From: Tomitella biformata AHU 1821
GTDB taxonomy: Bacteria; Actinomycetota; Actinomycetes; Mycobacteriales; Mycobacteriaceae
NCBI RefSeq assembly: GCF_000524475.1
Contig: NZ_BAVQ01000035.1
Span: 1-64,000 of the forward strand
Reading direction: 5' to 3'
DNA: 64,000 nt
Shown: positions 17,148 through 25,110 of the stretch, piece after piece
Layout of the letters: each line of letters begins with the position of its first letter
Position numbering within the stretch: the stretch's first letter is position 1
Position numbers and translations under genes: made by a program
The notes under the pieces: generated by a model
The model's input: only the letters and a program-made list of their open reading frames with translations
Told to the model about the DNA's origin: nothing
Database searches by the model: none

Positions 17148-18932
17148 ATGGGATTCAAAACCGGGCCTTTCCCCGACGTCGACCCCGAGACCTTTCTCGA
17201 GCGGCCCTTCCTCGAGCGGCTGCGCGTGCTGTCGCTGCACTGGGTGGACCACGGCTTCGGCACCCCGAAGATGGTGCACACCGTCTACATCATGAAGCTG
17301 TTGTTCCTCTATATCGGGGCGGGCGTGACAATCGCGACGCTGACCTCGGGGTACGGGGTGTTCGACATCGGCTCCTGGTGGAACCAGCCGGTGGTCTACC
17401 AGAAGCTGCTGCTCTGGACGGTGCTGCTGGAGGCCCTCGGCGTCGCAGGCTCGTGGGGCCCTCTCGCCGGCCACTTCAAGCCGATGACCGGCGGGCTGCT
17501 GTTCTGGCTGCGGCCCGGCACCATCCGGCTGCCACCGTGGCCGGGCAGGGTCCCGCTGACCGCCGGTGACTCCCGCACGGTCGGCGACGTCGTCCTCTAC
17601 GTCGCGCTGCTCGCCAATATCGTGGCGGCACTGATCCTTCCTGGGGTGCACACGGCCTCGATCGACGCCGCCATAGATGGCAACAGCGGCCTCGTGCGGC
17701 CGGCCCTGATCTTTCCGATGATCGCGCTGCTGGTGCTCATCGGCCTGCGGGACAAGACGATCTTCATCGCGGCCCGCAGCGAGCAGTACCTGCCCGCCAT
17801 GGTGTTCTTCGCCGCGCTGCCGTTCGTGGACATGATCATCGCGCTCAAGCTGCTGATCGTCATAGTCTGGATGGGCGCGGGCGTGTCCAAGCTGGGCCGG
17901 CACTTCTCGATGGTGGTGCCCCCGATGATCAGCAACACCCCGTGGCTGTGGAGCAAAACGATCAAGCGCGCCCACTACCGCAACCACCCCACCGACCTGC
18001 GCCCGTCCAAGGTCGGCGGCGGCGTCGCGCACATCCTCGGCACCGTCGTCGAGGTCGTCACCCCGCTGATCCTGCTCTTCTCCACCAGCCGCACCCTCAC
18101 CCTGCTCGCCGTGATCCTGATGGTCGCCTTCCACCTGTTCATCCTCTCGACGTTCCCCCTGGCGGTGCCCCTGGAGTGGAATATCCTGTTCGCCTACCTC
18201 AGCGTCTTCCTCTTCATGGGCTTCCCGGCGTGGGAGGGCTACGCCGTCACGGACATGTCATCGCCGTGGCTGACCGTGCTCATCGTCGCCGCGCTGCTGA
18301 TCTTCCCGATCCTGGGCAACCTGCGGCCCGACCTCGTCTCGTTCCTGCCGTCCATGCGCCAGTACGCCGGCAACTGGGCGGCGGGCACCTGGGCCTTCGC
18401 GCCCGGCGCCGAGGACAAGATCGACGAGTTCATCAAGCGGCCCTCGCAGAACACCCGGACGCAGCTGCTCGCCTCCTACCCGCCGGCAGTGGCCGACGTC
18501 GTGATGCACCAGCTGCTCTCCTTCCGCGCACTGCACAGCCAGGGCCGCGCGCTGTACTCGCTGATGCTCAACCACCTGGGCGCGGACATCGACACCTACA
18601 CGCTGCGCGAGGCGGAGTTCGCGTCGAACTCGGTGATGGGCTTCAACTTCGGCGACGGGCACCTGCACGACGAGCACCTCATCGAGGCCATCCAGCAGCG
18701 CTGCAACTTCGCGCCCGCCGAGATGGTCGTGGCCTGGATCGAGTCGCAGCCGATCCACAAGGGCGTCCAGGAGTACAAGGTGATCGACGCGGCGCTCGGC
18801 GTCATCGAGCGCGGCACCTACAAGGTGGCCGACGCCGTCAACGAGCAGCCGTGGCTGCCGAACGGGCCCATCCCGTTCGACGTGCGGTGGCGACTGGACC
18901 ACAACGTCTCGAAGGGGAAGGTGCGGCAGTGA
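17148..18932 (+). CDS. DUF3556-like polytopic membrane protein
   Basis: The 594-residue protein has about nine to ten hydrophobic segments between residues 45 and 430, followed by a soluble C-terminal region of about 160 residues. It resembles the DUF3556 family of actinobacterial transmembrane proteins, which has no assigned function. Conserved-looking polar features inside the membrane part include HWVDHGFGTPKMVH near the N-terminus and a KRAHYRNHP segment around 275-283. AGGAG lies 7 bases upstream of the ATG. Its GTGA junction with the next gene means it is translated together with a CrtI-like FAD oxidoreductase, and a FadD gene precedes it by 70 bases. A role in modifying a membrane-bound lipid or acyl-CoA is inference. 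Confidence 0.7.
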   Translation: MGFKTGPFPDVDPETFLERPFLERLRVLSLHWVDHGFGTPKMVHTVYIMKLLFLYIGAGVTIATLTSGYGVFDIGSWWNQPVVYQKLLLWTVLLEALGVAGSWGPLAGHFKPMTGGLLFWLRPGTIRLPPWPGRVPLTAGDSRTVGDVVLYVALLANIVAALILPGVHTASIDAAIDGNSGLVRPALIFPMIALLVLIGLRDKTIFIAARSEQYLPAMVFFAALPFVDMIIALKLLIVIVWMGAGVSKLGRHFSMVVPPMISNTPWLWSKTIKRAHYRNHPTDLRPSKVGGGVAHILGTVVEVVTPLILLFSTSRTLTLLAVILMVAFHLFILSTFPLAVPLEWNILFAYLSVFLFMGFPAWEGYAVTDMSSPWLTVLIVAALLIFPILGNLRPDLVSFLPSMRQYAGNWAAGTWAFAPGAEDKIDEFIKRPSQNTRTQLLASYPPAVADVVMHQLLSFRALHSQGRALYSLMLNHLGADIDTYTLREAEFASNSVMGFNFGDGHLHDEHLIEAIQQRCNFAPAEMVVAWIESQPIHKGVQEYKVIDAALGVIERGTYKVADAVNEQPWLPNGPIPFDVRWRLDHNVSKGKVRQ

Positions 18933-20347
18933 CCACCGCAGTCGTCGTCGGCAGCGGGCCGAACGGGCTCGCCGCCGCGGTCCACCTGGCCCGCAACGGG
19001 GTCGACGTGCAGGTCCTCGAGGCCGCCGACACCATCGGCGGCGGCACCCGCTCGGCCGAGCTCACCCTGCCCGGCCTGCTGCACGACGAGTGCTCCGCCT
19101 TCCACCCGATGGGCGCCGGCTCGCCGTACCTGCAGACCCTGGACTTGGCGCGGCATGGGCTGCGGTGGCGGTGGGCCGACGTCGACTGCGCGCACCCCCT
19201 CGACGGCGCGGACGCGGCCCTGCTGCACCGCTCCATCGGGGAGACCGCGGCCGGGCTGGGCGCGGACGGCAAGCGGTGGCGGCAGATGTTCGGCTCGCTG
19301 TCGGCGAACTTCGACGACCTGGCCGCGGACCTCATGCGGCCGATCGCCAACATCCCCCGGCATCCCCTCAAGCTGGCCTCGTTCGGCCCGAGGGCGCTGC
19401 TACCCGCCACCGTCGCGGCCCGCTGGTGGCGCACGGACAAGGCCCAGGCGCTGTTCGGCGGCGTGGCGGCGCATGCCTACTACCGCCTCGACCGCCCGGC
19501 GACGTCCGCGGTGGGGATGATGATCGTCGCCGCCGGCCACCGCTACGGCTGGCCGGTGGCGGAGGGCGGCTCCCAGGCCATCGCCAACGCCCTCGTCGCG
19601 GAGCTCGAGGAGCATGGCGGGAAGGTGACAACCGGTGTGCGCGTGCGGGATTGGGCGGACATCCCCGCCGCCGACGTCGTGCTGCTCGACGTCGCCCCCG
19701 CCGCCGCGCTCGGCATCCTGGGCTCGCGGATGCCGGACCGGGTCGCCCGCGCCTACCGGCGGTTCAAGCACGCGCCCGGCGCGTTCAAGGTCGACTACGC
19801 CGTCGAGGGCGGCATCCCCTGGGCCGACCCCGCCTGCGGCCGCGCGGGGACCGTCCACCTGGGCGGCTCCTTCGCGGAGATCGCGCAGGCCGAGAAGGAC
19901 GTCGCCGCCGGCCGGATGCCGGCGCGCCCGTTCACGCTCCTGGGACAACAGCATGTGGCCGACCCCAGCCGCTCCCACGGCGACCTGCACCCGATCTACG
20001 CGTACGCCCATGTGCCGCACGGCTATACGGGTGACGCGACCGCGGCGGTGACGGCGCAGATCGAGCGGTTCGCGCCGGGCTTCCGGGACCGGATCCGCGC
20101 GACGGCCTCGTCCAGCCCGGCCCAGCTGGCGGCGGCCAACCCCAACTACGTGGGCGGGGACATCATCGGCGGCGCCAACAACGAGACGCAGGTGGTGCTG
20201 CGACCGCGCATCGCGCTGGACCCGTATGCCACCGGGGTGCCGGGAACCTATCTGTGCTCGGCGTCCACACCGCCGGGCGCCGGCGCGCACGGGATGTGCG
20301 GGTACAACGCGGCCGAGTCGGCGCTGAAGTACCTGCGCCGGGGCTGA
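18929..20347 (+). CDS. CrtI-like FAD-dependent desaturase/oxidoreductase
   Basis: The 472-residue flavoprotein begins with the FAD-binding motif VVGSGPNGLAAAVHLARNG (about 6-24) followed by an acidic strand end, and finishes with the GAGAHGMCGYNAA segment that closes the FAD site. This is the layout of phytoene-desaturase-like and all-trans-retinol-saturase-like oxidoreductases. No carotenoid genes are nearby, so the substrate is more likely a lipid linked to the upstream DUF3556 membrane protein and FadD. The GTG start overlaps the upstream stop by four bases. It ends 25 bases before a large hairpin. Confidence 0.8.
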   Translation: MTTAVVVGSGPNGLAAAVHLARNGVDVQVLEAADTIGGGTRSAELTLPGLLHDECSAFHPMGAGSPYLQTLDLARHGLRWRWADVDCAHPLDGADAALLHRSIGETAAGLGADGKRWRQMFGSLSANFDDLAADLMRPIANIPRHPLKLASFGPRALLPATVAARWWRTDKAQALFGGVAAHAYYRLDRPATSAVGMMIVAAGHRYGWPVAEGGSQAIANALVAELEEHGGKVTTGVRVRDWADIPAADVVLLDVAPAAALGILGSRMPDRVARAYRRFKHAPGAFKVDYAVEGGIPWADPACGRAGTVHLGGSFAEIAQAEKDVAAGRMPARPFTLLGQQHVADPSRSHGDLHPIYAYAHVPHGYTGDATAAVTAQIERFAPGFRDRIRATASSSPAQLAAANPNYVGGDIIGGANNETQVVLRPRIALDPYATGVPGTYLCSASTPPGAGAHGMCGYNAAESALKYLRRG

Positions 20348-20372
20348 CCCGCTGCTCGCTTTTGCCGAGGCT

Positions 20373-20429
20373 CGAGAATGCGCAAATGCAGGCGACACGC
20401 CGGGCGGTTTCTGCAGATGTGCATTCTCG
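20373..20429. repeat. Large imperfect hairpin between convergent genes
   Basis: Left arm CGAGAATGCGCAAATGCAG (20373-20391) and right arm CTGCAGATGTGCATTCTCG (20411-20429) pair at 16 of 19 positions around a 19-base loop. It sits in the 111-base gap between convergent genes. It could act as a bidirectional terminator, but arms this long with an AT-richer core than the surroundings also fit a dispersed palindromic repeat element. Confidence 0.6.
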
Positions 20430-20458
20430 GCGGCGGGGCCGTGCAAGGACGCCGGCCG

Positions 20459-21724
20459 TCAGGCGGGTGGCAGCACGGCGGGGCCCAGCCAGTGGCATGC
20501 CAGTAGGGCGAGCTCGAGGCCCAGTCGGTCGTGGGCCAGCGGGCCGCCGCGGAGCTCCTCGGCCCGCTTGATGCGGTACTTCACCGAGTTGTAGTGCAGG
20601 TGCAGCACTTTGCCCGTCGCGGTGTTGCTCATATTGCTGGCCAGGTAGACCCGCACGGTCTCGCGGAGCCGCGCCGCGGCCTCGGTGTCCGCGGCCAGGC
20701 CGCCGAGCTGCTGGCGCAGCCAGATCCGGGTCGCCGGCAGGTCGCCCAGCAGATGCGAGACCGTGGAGACGCCGGGCGTGGAATAAGAGGTGACGGATGG
20801 CGGCCGGTGCGGGTCCGCGACGGCCACCGAATACGCGCGCTGGGCCTGGGCGTGGGAATCGCGGAAGCCTTGGATGCCCTGGCCGGCGGTGCCGACGGCG
20901 AGCGCGACCTGGTCGACCCGCCCGGCGGTGAAGGCTTCGAGATCGGCGCGGGTGTCGGTGCGCTGCCCCAGCGGCGCCCAGAACCAGGCGGTGGCGCGGT
21001 CGGAGGCGATGAACAGGGGATCGCCGGCGGCTTCGGCGAACTCCGCGAAATCCTGGGCCGCCCGCTCCAGTTTGGCGAGCGCGTCCTGCTGGCCTCGGAC
21101 ACGGCGATCGCTTGTGTCCCAAGCGATCACGGCGACATGTGTTTGCGCCAGCGGGTAGTTGATGTCCGCGCCGGTGCTCGATTGCGCGTGGCCCGCCAGG
21201 ATCTCCTGCACGCGGACGGCCCGCACACTGCTCTGGTTCGCGAGCCGCCGCTCCCGCTCGCGCTCGTAGGCGTCCACCACCTGCAGGGAGACCCGGTCGA
21301 TATAGTCCGACATCACCGCCATGATGTGTTGCACCACAGGCACTTCCAGCTCCGGCGCGGCATGGGTGCGGCGCAGCTCCTCGAACACGGCGTTGGTCAG
21401 ATTGGAGTGCCCCAGCCGATAGGCGCGGACCAGGGCGTTGACGGGCGCCCCGTGCTGGGCCAACCGCCAGGCGTACTCCAGCGCCGCCGGGGGCGCGTCG
21501 AAGTGCTCCGGGGCGATGGAATTGGCGATGTTGTGCAAAATCGTGTCGACATTGGCCTCGACGCTGGCGCGCAACAGATCCAGCAGCGGGCCCTCCGCGT
21601 GGAGCTCGACGATCTCTGTCCGGATGACGTCGACCACGGACTCGAACAGCTCTATCCGCCGCACGTCCAGGGACCGGGCGATCTGGGCCGCCTCCTGCTC
21701 GATGCGCTCCGCACTCAATGGCAT
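20459..21724 (-). CDS. PucR-family transcriptional regulator
   Basis: The 421-residue regulator has the PucR C-terminal helix-turn-helix: LHLHYNSVKYRIKRAEEL followed by LELALLACHWLG near the end. The N-terminal half has the RsbT-like sensing domain seen in actinobacterial members (ALVRAYRLGHSNLTNAVFEEL). Such proteins often control adjacent catabolic genes. The ATG at 21724 is chosen; extension upstream has no similarity. It is divergent from an HSDL2-like SDR with two strong dyads between, so it probably controls that gene and itself. It resembles the regulator at 49229 in its last 40 residues. Confidence 0.85.
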   Translation of the reverse strand: MPLSAERIEQEAAQIARSLDVRRIELFESVVDVIRTEIVELHAEGPLLDLLRASVEANVDTILHNIANSIAPEHFDAPPAALEYAWRLAQHGAPVNALVRAYRLGHSNLTNAVFEELRRTHAAPELEVPVVQHIMAVMSDYIDRVSLQVVDAYERERERRLANQSSVRAVRVQEILAGHAQSSTGADINYPLAQTHVAVIAWDTSDRRVRGQQDALAKLERAAQDFAEFAEAAGDPLFIASDRATAWFWAPLGQRTDTRADLEAFTAGRVDQVALAVGTAGQGIQGFRDSHAQAQRAYSVAVADPHRPPSVTSYSTPGVSTVSHLLGDLPATRIWLRQQLGGLAADTEAAARLRETVRVYLASNMSNTATGKVLHLHYNSVKYRIKRAEELRGGPLAHDRLGLELALLACHWLGPAVLPPA

Positions 21725-21769
21725 GTCAGGACAGTATCGGCTGTCGGCAACACGGCGTGGGGGTTTGCT

Positions 21770-21794
21770 ATATCCGGTCTTGAACTGCGGATAT
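21770..21794. promoter_or_regulatory. Dyad 1 in the PucR/SDR spacer
   Basis: ATATCCG (21770-21776) and CGGATAT (21788-21794) form a perfect 7-bp inverted repeat with an 11-base spacer. The arms are about one and a half to two helical turns apart centre to centre, suitable for a dimeric regulator. It lies 46 bases upstream of the PucR start codon, so binding could set autoregulation. Confidence 0.5.
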
Positions 21795-21824
21795 GGGATG
21801 CCGCGCGTTATTCGCGGGCGGCCG

Positions 21825-21851
21825 TCCGATTGTCCTGACCGGACAATCGGA
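21825..21851. promoter_or_regulatory. Dyad 2 in the PucR/SDR spacer
   Basis: TCCGATTGTCC (21825-21835) and GGACAATCGGA (21841-21851) form a perfect 11-bp inverted repeat around TGACC. It lies 28 bases upstream of a TTGACA -35 element of the SDR gene. The position fits an activator site better than a terminator, since no gene ends here. Confidence 0.6.
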
Positions 21852-21878
21852 AATGACATCGCCGTCGGCTGGGGACCA

Positions 21879-21915
21879 TTGACAACGGAAAGCGGCGGCG
21901 GTCTGATGGAGGGCA
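21879..21915 (+). promoter_or_regulatory. SDR promoter, probably leaderless
   Basis: TTGACA (21879-21884), a 17-base spacer and TCTGAT (21902-21907) form a reasonable sigma-70-type promoter. Transcription would begin about 7-8 bases later, at or beside the ATG at 21915. This argues that the earlier in-frame ATG at 21906, which lies inside the -10 box, is not the start. Confidence 0.5.
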
Positions 21916-22742
21916 TGACGAACACTGGAACGCTGGCCGGCAAGACCCTGCTGATCTCCGGCGGGAGCCGCGGCATCGGCCTCGCGATCGCACTGCGCGC
22001 CGCACGGGACGGGGCCAACATCGCGCTGCTGGCCAAGACCGCAGAACCGCACCCCAAGCTGGCCGGCACCGTGTTCACCGCCGCCGCGGAGATCGAGGCG
22101 GCGGGCGGGCAGGCGCTGCCGCTGGTGGGCGACGTCCGCAATGACGCCGACATCGACCGCGCGGTGGCCGCGGCCGTGGAGCGGTTCGGCGGCATCGACA
22201 TCGTCGTGAACAACGCCAGCGCCATCAACCTCGCCGGCACCGAGGACCTGCCGATGAAGGCCTACGACCTGATGCAGGACATCAACGTCCGCGGCACCTT
22301 CGCGCTGACCAAAGCCGCGATCCCGCATCTGCGCGCGGCCGAGGGCGGGCACGTCCTCACGCTCTCGCCGCCGCTGAACCTCGCGCCGCACTGGCTCGGC
22401 GCGCACCCCGGATACCTCCTCGCCAAGTACGGGATGACCCTGGCGGCCTTGGGCTTCGCGGAGGAGCTGCGGACCGCGGGGATCGCGTCGAACACGCTGT
22501 GGCCCCGCACCCTGATCGCCACTGCCGCCGTGGAGAACCTCCTCGGCGGGGAGGCGGCCGCGGCGAAGGGCCGCAAACCCGAGATCATGGCGGACGCCGC
22601 GCATCTGGTCCTGACGAGCGCGCGCACCGGCGAGACGCTGATCGACGACAACGTGCTGCGCGAGGCCGGGATGACCGATTTCAGCGGCTACGCCGTCACG
22701 CCCGGCGCGACCGACTTCGAGATCGACATCTTCCTGGACTGA
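21915..22742 (+). CDS. Short-chain dehydrogenase, HSDL2-like
   Basis: The 275-residue SDR has cofactor motif SGGSRGIGLAIALRAARDG (about 16-34), the structural NNAS motif, a serine in LSPPLNLAP, and catalytic YLLAK. The SPPLNL and NTLWPRTLIATAAVENLLGG segments are typical of the hydroxysteroid-dehydrogenase-like protein 2 group, whose substrates are not settled. The start at 21915 is preferred over 21906 because of the promoter reading. It is monocistronic and divergent from a PucR regulator. Confidence 0.85.
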   Translation: MTNTGTLAGKTLLISGGSRGIGLAIALRAARDGANIALLAKTAEPHPKLAGTVFTAAAEIEAAGGQALPLVGDVRNDADIDRAVAAAVERFGGIDIVVNNASAINLAGTEDLPMKAYDLMQDINVRGTFALTKAAIPHLRAAEGGHVLTLSPPLNLAPHWLGAHPGYLLAKYGMTLAALGFAEELRTAGIASNTLWPRTLIATAAVENLLGGEAAAAKGRKPEIMADAAHLVLTSARTGETLIDDNVLREAGMTDFSGYAVTPGATDFEIDIFLD

Positions 22743-22843
22743 TGCGAGATCCGCTTGTTGTCAGTCCGGCTGAGTAGGGTTCGGCCGCATACGGACTGCG
22801 GCTCTCGCTGTCCTTCGCCGGCGGTAGAGAAAAGGCAGTGGAT

Positions 22844-23353
22844 ATGAGACATGTTGCGTGCGTGGTCGGCTTGGCGGCGGGGCTACTAATTTTGGGCGGA
22901 TGCGCCACAAACGACCAGCCAGGCACCCCGTCCCTGGCGCCGACGACCAGCGTAAAGCCACCGCAACCGTCGGCTGAGCCGGAAAGCGCTCTGCCTGAGG
23001 CTGCGGAGACCTCGACGGAGGAGGTCGCACCCCCTATCCAGCCAAGCGTCCTGGCGCCCGTCCGCACCAGCGCCTGGCAGCCGCCTCCGGCGCCCACGCA
23101 ACGGGCGGCGCCGGTTATCGAACGCTGTGGCCTGGACGGCTATGAACGCGGCACGACGTTCTATACCGATGGCACCACCAATTGGTCTGCGGAGTGCGCG
23201 GCGCAGCACGATGCTGCTCTCGGCAGGGTGACACCGCCGACGAATCCGGACGCCGGCACCGTGATAGGACCGTGCACAGACGAGGGAGCCTACGGGACTT
23301 CAGTCTATGGACTCTTGAAATGTGAGGGTGGGCAGTCGGTGGTGCAGCCGTAG
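22844..23353 (+). CDS. Secreted lipoprotein of unknown function
   Basis: The 169-residue protein starts with a basic N-terminus, a hydrophobic stretch and lipobox LGGC, so C20 should be lipidated and the protein anchored outside the membrane. A Pro/Thr/Glu-rich linker covers about residues 25-85. The C-terminal domain has two similar Cys-containing halves: ERCGLDGYERGTTFYTDGTT and GPCTDEGAYGTSVYG. The four cysteines (C96-type pair in each half plus two others) may form disulfides. AAAGG lies 8 bases before the ATG at 22844. I do not recognise a family. Confidence 0.65.
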   Translation: MRHVACVVGLAAGLLILGGCATNDQPGTPSLAPTTSVKPPQPSAEPESALPEAAETSTEEVAPPIQPSVLAPVRTSAWQPPPAPTQRAAPVIERCGLDGYERGTTFYTDGTTNWSAECAAQHDAALGRVTPPTNPDAGTVIGPCTDEGAYGTSVYGLLKCEGGQSVVQP

Positions 23354-23360
23354 CCGGATC

Positions 23361-24887
23361 CTACGAGGACAGGAGCTTCTCCCGCACCGTCCGCTTGAGG
23401 ATCTTGCCCGACGGATTGCGGGGGATCGCGTCCACGACGACGAGGTCGTGCGGCAGCTTATAGTGCGTGATCCGCTCCCCGCAGAACTCGCGTAGCTCCT
23501 GAAGATCCAGTGCCGCACCGTCTTTGAGCGTCACGACCGCGACGATGGACTCGCCGTAGTCCTCGTGCGGGCGGCTGATGACGGCGCAGTCCAGCACGGC
23601 GGGATTCGCGGCGATCGCGTTCTCCACCTCGATCGAGTACACGTTGTGCCCGCCGGTGATGATCATGTCCTTGAGCCGGTCGACGAGCGTCATGTAGCCG
23701 TCGGCGTCGAGGCGGGTCAGGTCGCCGGTGTGGATCCAGCCGTCGCGCATGGTCTCGGCCGTCGCCTCCGGTTTGTTCCAGTACTCCTTCATCATGGTGG
23801 GCCCGCGCAGGATCATCTCGCCGACCTCGCCGGCGGCCACGTCGTTCCCCTCGGGGTCGACGACGCGCACCTCCATGGTGATCAGCGCCTGCCGGCCGCT
23901 GGCGTCGGGCCGGGCGACCACCTGCTCGTGATTGAGGAAGATGCCGCCGGGGCCGGCCTCCGTCTGCCCGCACAGGTTCATGAACTCGACGGTGGGGAAG
24001 GCGGCGACCAGCTGCTGCACCGCGGTGGCGGGCATCGGCGCGGCGCCGTAGAAGCCGGTGCGCCAGGCGGCGACGTCCCGGTCGGCGAGGTTCGGCAGAC
24101 GCAGCAGGAACTGGAATATGGTGGGCACGCCGAAGAACATCGTGATGCGTTCGCGCTCAATGGTTTCCATGACCTTGGCGGGGTCGAAGGAGCTGTGGAC
24201 CACGTGGGTGGCGCCGATCAGGGTGCCGGGGACGAGCAGGATGTTCAGCTCGGCCGCGTGGTAGAGCGGGGCGACGTGCAGCAGACGGTCGGCGTCCTTG
24301 AGCCCGACGGTCGCGATGCAGGCCGTGGCCTCCCACAGGACGCGGTAGTGGTCGAAGAGCGCGCCCTTCGGGTTGCCCGTGGTGCCGGAGGTGTAGAGGA
24401 TCTGCGCGTTGTCGGACTCGGCGACCTCGACCTCGACGGGTCCGCCCGGCTGCTCGGCCGCGAGGGCGAAGAGGTCCTCGAAGCCGTCGACGGCGTAGGT
24501 CGAGAAGATCCGCAGCCCGTCCGGCAGGCCGTTGGCCAGGGCCTTGCGGACGGCGACGTGCAGGGCCGGGTCGAAGATCAGCGCGGCGGCGCCGGAGTCG
24601 CGGATCAGATAGTCCAGCTCCGGCGCGGCGGAGGCGGGGTTGACGGGCACCACGACCGCGCCGACCCGCGCCGCGGCGTAGAAGGCGATGACAAAGCGAT
24701 CGGTGTTCGTGGACATCAGCGCGACCCGGTCGCCCTTGGCGACGCCGCGCTCGAGCAGGACGGCGGCGGCACGGTCGACCTGGGCGTCGAGCTCGGCGTA
24801 GGTGTAGGCGGCGTCCTCGAAGATCAGGGCCTCGCGGTCCGGGACGCGGGCGGCGGACGAGCGCAGGGTTCCGGCGATGGTCGGCAT
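23361..24887 (-). CDS. Acyl-CoA synthetase (FadD-type)
   Basis: The 508-residue adenylate-forming ligase has P-loop YTSGTTGNPKG near 165-175, core motif NLCGQTEAGPG, hinge region GWIHTGDLTRLDADGYM, and C-terminal catalytic lysine in NPSGKILKR. Length is typical of fatty-acyl-CoA or aryl-CoA ligases of mycolata. GGAGG lies 5 bases before the ATG at 24887. It is divergent from a FadB-like multifunctional enzyme with a 223-base spacer containing a small palindrome, so the two may be co-regulated for fatty acid degradation. Confidence 0.88.
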   Translation of the reverse strand: MPTIAGTLRSSAARVPDREALIFEDAAYTYAELDAQVDRAAAVLLERGVAKGDRVALMSTNTDRFVIAFYAAARVGAVVVPVNPASAAPELDYLIRDSGAAALIFDPALHVAVRKALANGLPDGLRIFSTYAVDGFEDLFALAAEQPGGPVEVEVAESDNAQILYTSGTTGNPKGALFDHYRVLWEATACIATVGLKDADRLLHVAPLYHAAELNILLVPGTLIGATHVVHSSFDPAKVMETIERERITMFFGVPTIFQFLLRLPNLADRDVAAWRTGFYGAAPMPATAVQQLVAAFPTVEFMNLCGQTEAGPGGIFLNHEQVVARPDASGRQALITMEVRVVDPEGNDVAAGEVGEMILRGPTMMKEYWNKPEATAETMRDGWIHTGDLTRLDADGYMTLVDRLKDMIITGGHNVYSIEVENAIAANPAVLDCAVISRPHEDYGESIVAVVTLKDGAALDLQELREFCGERITHYKLPHDLVVVDAIPRNPSGKILKRTVREKLLSS

Positions 24888-24987
24888 GGGATCCTCCGAG
24901 GGGTCGAATTGCGAACACTGTGGCGCTCGTCACCAGTATTCCAGCGCTCGTCCATCGGCATGCGGGGTTGCGGATGTGGAGCTGGCG

Positions 24988-24999
24988 CGTATTGATACG
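24988..24999. promoter_or_regulatory. Small palindrome between fadD and fadB-like genes
   Basis: CGTAT-TG-ATACG (24988-24999) is a perfect inverted repeat in an AT-richer patch of the divergent spacer. It could be a TetR- or FadR-type operator. No regulator gene adjoins it. Confidence 0.3.
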
Positions 25000-25110
25000 A
25001 ATTCGCTGTCGCATCGGAACGAATTTCCACTTGGACGCGGCGCGCAACGTCGGGTTCGATATGCACAGGACCGCTGTGCCGCCGTGGCACCACGAACAAG
25101 GAGCACCCCC

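Noticed and set aside
21906-21914. Upstream in-frame ATG of the SDR gene
   Set aside because: It falls in the proposed -10 box and has no Shine-Dalgarno sequence; ATG 21915 is preferred.
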